From Desulforhabdus amnigena (GTDB lineage Bacteria > Desulfobacterota > Syntrophobacteria > Syntrophobacterales > Syntrophobacteraceae), in contig NZ_BSDR01000001.1 in assembly GCF_027925305.1 (NCBI RefSeq), forward strand, positions 1 to 64,000: a stretch of 64,000 nt of DNA. Direction: 5' to 3'. Within the stretch, counting starts at the first letter, position 1. Every line of letters starts with the position of its first letter. Below are positions 62,604 to 64,000 of this stretch, piece after piece. The notes under the pieces are model-generated. The model had not been told where the DNA came from. It saw only the letters and a program-made list of their open reading frames with translations, and ran no database searches. The position numbers and the translations under genes are program-made.

Positions 62604-62643
62604 TTCCTCCTGGAGTTTTGTTATTCAGCTTGAGAGCCACGGT

Positions 62644-63495
62644 TCATTGGGGAATATTTAACACGCAGTTATCGATAAGGCGAGTTGTACCCAAAAAAAC
62701 TGCAAGAGCAAGCAGTGTGGGGCCATCGATTCTGGAGACCTCTTCGAGGGTCTCGGGATGACGGAGTTCCGCATAATCGATTCGCATGTCTTTGCCGGCT
62801 TTCAGGATTTCTCTGACGCGCTTCAGGATGATATCACTGCGCCGTTCTCCACTTTGAATCAGTGTTTGAGCTTCCCTGAGGGATTGACTCAGGCGTAATG
62901 CTTCTTGTCTCTGCTCAGAGGTCAAATAGACGTTCCGGCTGCTCAGAGCCAGCCCATCCGATTCTCTGACAATGGGATGGCCAAGCACCTCAACATCCAT
63001 ATTGAGGTCTTTGACCATTCTACGGATGGTCACCAGTTGTTGGAAGTCCTTTTCACCAAACATGGCCACATGGGGTTTCACGATATTGAAAAGTTTGTTG
63101 ACCACCGTGGTCACTCCACGAAAATGCCCTGGCCGGCTTTTGCCGCAGAGCGGAAGCGTCACTCGCGTGACATCCACATAGGTCTGATATCCCTCAGGGT
63201 ACATTTCAGCGGCTTCAGGTGAAAAAGCGGCATCCACTCCCACCTCCGTCGCCAGACGAATGTCATTCTCAAAGTCCCTGGGATATCTTTCAAAATCTTC
63301 ACCTGGGCCGAACTGCGTCGGGTTGACGAATACACTCATTACCACAATATCTGCATGAGTCCGGGCTTTCTGCATCAGAGTCAGATGTCCCGCATGTAGA
63401 TAGCCCATGGTGGGCACCAGAGCGATTCTTTTTCCCTCGCCGCGCCACATGTCGGCTTGCTGCTGCATCTCGGAAACACTTTCGATGATGCGCAT
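62644..63495 (-). CDS. panC: Pantothenate synthetase
   Basis: A 283-residue enzyme that joins pantoate and beta-alanine with ATP. The nucleotide-binding loop PTMGYLHAGH, VFVNPTQF and GEKDFQQLVTIRRMV are diagnostic, followed by GLALSSRNVYL. The ATG at 63495 is chosen for AAAGGAG upstream. It is the first gene of the panC-panD-DUF502 operon; panB is not in the window. Its length matches the family. Confidence 0.94.
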   Translation of the reverse strand: MRIIESVSEMQQQADMWRGEGKRIALVPTMGYLHAGHLTLMQKARTHADIVVMSVFVNPTQFGPGEDFERYPRDFENDIRLATEVGVDAAFSPEAAEMYPEGYQTYVDVTRVTLPLCGKSRPGHFRGVTTVVNKLFNIVKPHVAMFGEKDFQQLVTIRRMVKDLNMDVEVLGHPIVRESDGLALSSRNVYLTSEQRQEALRLSQSLREAQTLIQSGERRSDIILKRVREILKAGKDMRIDYAELRHPETLEEVSRIDGPTLLALAVFLGTTRLIDNCVLNIPQ

Positions 63496-64000
63496 GAATT
63501 CTCCTTTTTGTTGAGTCGAAAACAGGAACTTGCATGCACACAAACAACAAAAGCCTTCGGGACTTGGGGGTCCGGAAGGCTCATCGTACCGGCGCGTGTT
63601 CCATTTTCACAATAGCCTTTCATCTTTCCCGGTGATTTCGTCTCGGTTCCTGTTGAATTGGATCCAAGCGAAATGAAATCCCGCAGACCGGCTGTTCAGT
63701 ACCAAGGAGCCTGCTTTTTGTCAAGAATTATATCGGATTGGGAAGATTTGAACCAGGCTTTGAAAAGAACTTTTTGCCCGGCGAGGATGACGGGAACCGG
63801 AAGAAGACCCTCCCCCTCATTCGATGAATTCGCCTCCCATCGCATCTTTATCTTGATAAAGGGTTAACTGATAGTATACAAAGTTTGATAAATCTTCACG
63901 CATGGGTTCAAGAACATCCATCTGTGAGTTCTTTGAATGTTGAAAGGGGTCTCGGGTTCACCAGAACTTACAAACCGACAGAAAGGGACAAATGATGAGC
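63496..64000. other. Divergent upstream region; possible gene start at 63992
   Basis: No gene is supported within the segment. It should carry the pan promoter on the minus strand. At the right edge, GAAAGGGACAA is followed by ATG at 63992 (plus strand), which could be the start of a gene that continues beyond the window, but only three codons are visible. Confidence 0.3.

Overview
The window looks like a chromosomal segment of a Gram-negative, anaerobic member of the Desulfobacterota, most like the Syntrophobacter/Desulforhabdus group. This is inference from content: lpxK and outer-membrane lipoproteins, an octaheme cytochrome c, Hsp70/DUF2760 and DUF401 genes, a ferredoxin:thioredoxin reductase chain, DsrE and Ros/MucR proteins, and a probable selenoprotein. 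No rRNA, tRNA or CRISPR array was recognised.

Layout. 1-5.05 kb is a graveyard of insertion sequences: a truncated IS4-like transposase is broken by a Mu/IS481-like element carrying a zinc-ribbon protein, a DDE transposase, a deleted ExeA/TniB-type ATPase and a RepB-type primase with an early stop, then another transposase-like remnant. 5.4-10.3 kb: an exported SGNH-like hydrolase, two palindromic repeats and a pstSCAB operon on the minus strand. 10.9-13.1 kb: a c-di-AMP (ydaO/yuaA) riboswitch followed by kup. 13.2-18.2 kb: cytochrome bd oxidase (cydAB), a flavodoxin operon with a sigma-54 type promoter, and a PAS/AAA+/Fis activator next to TGAGACA repeats. 18.2-25.3 kb: two Hsp70-like proteins with a DUF2760 membrane partner, and a DUF401 permease. 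25.3-32.5 kb is sparse: an nrfH-like remnant, a CBS protein, an IS200/IS605 element, a DUF106-like membrane protein, a TauE/SafE transporter and a DUF169 protein.

32.5-46.7 kb: an MltD-like lipoprotein, a DUF402 + RNA-cyclase-like pair, an exported rhodanese with an in-frame TGA at its active-site loop followed by a SECIS-like hairpin, an octaheme cytochrome + lpxK pair, thioredoxin reductase, a glutaredoxin / FTR catalytic chain / DsrE cassette, a Ros/MucR regulator, a frameshifted YkgJ-like gene, UspA, an EndoIII-like protein and a methyltransferase. 47-64 kb is mostly housekeeping: ilvD, a MerR + radical SAM pair, an M16 protease, a degenerate ATP-grasp protein with an SF2 helicase, mltA, metK-ahcY (SAM cycle) and panC-panD-DUF502 (pantothenate).

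Themes: thiol/selenol redox chemistry (TrxB, Grx, FTRc, DsrE, Sec-rhodanese), tolerance of oxygen (cytochrome bd, flavodoxin), and ion/phosphate homeostasis (Kup under c-di-AMP, Pst). The items I rate highest are the candidate selenocysteine rhodanese, the nested flavodoxin enhancer/activator arrangement, the primase-bearing insertion element and the DUF402/RtcA-like RNA pair.
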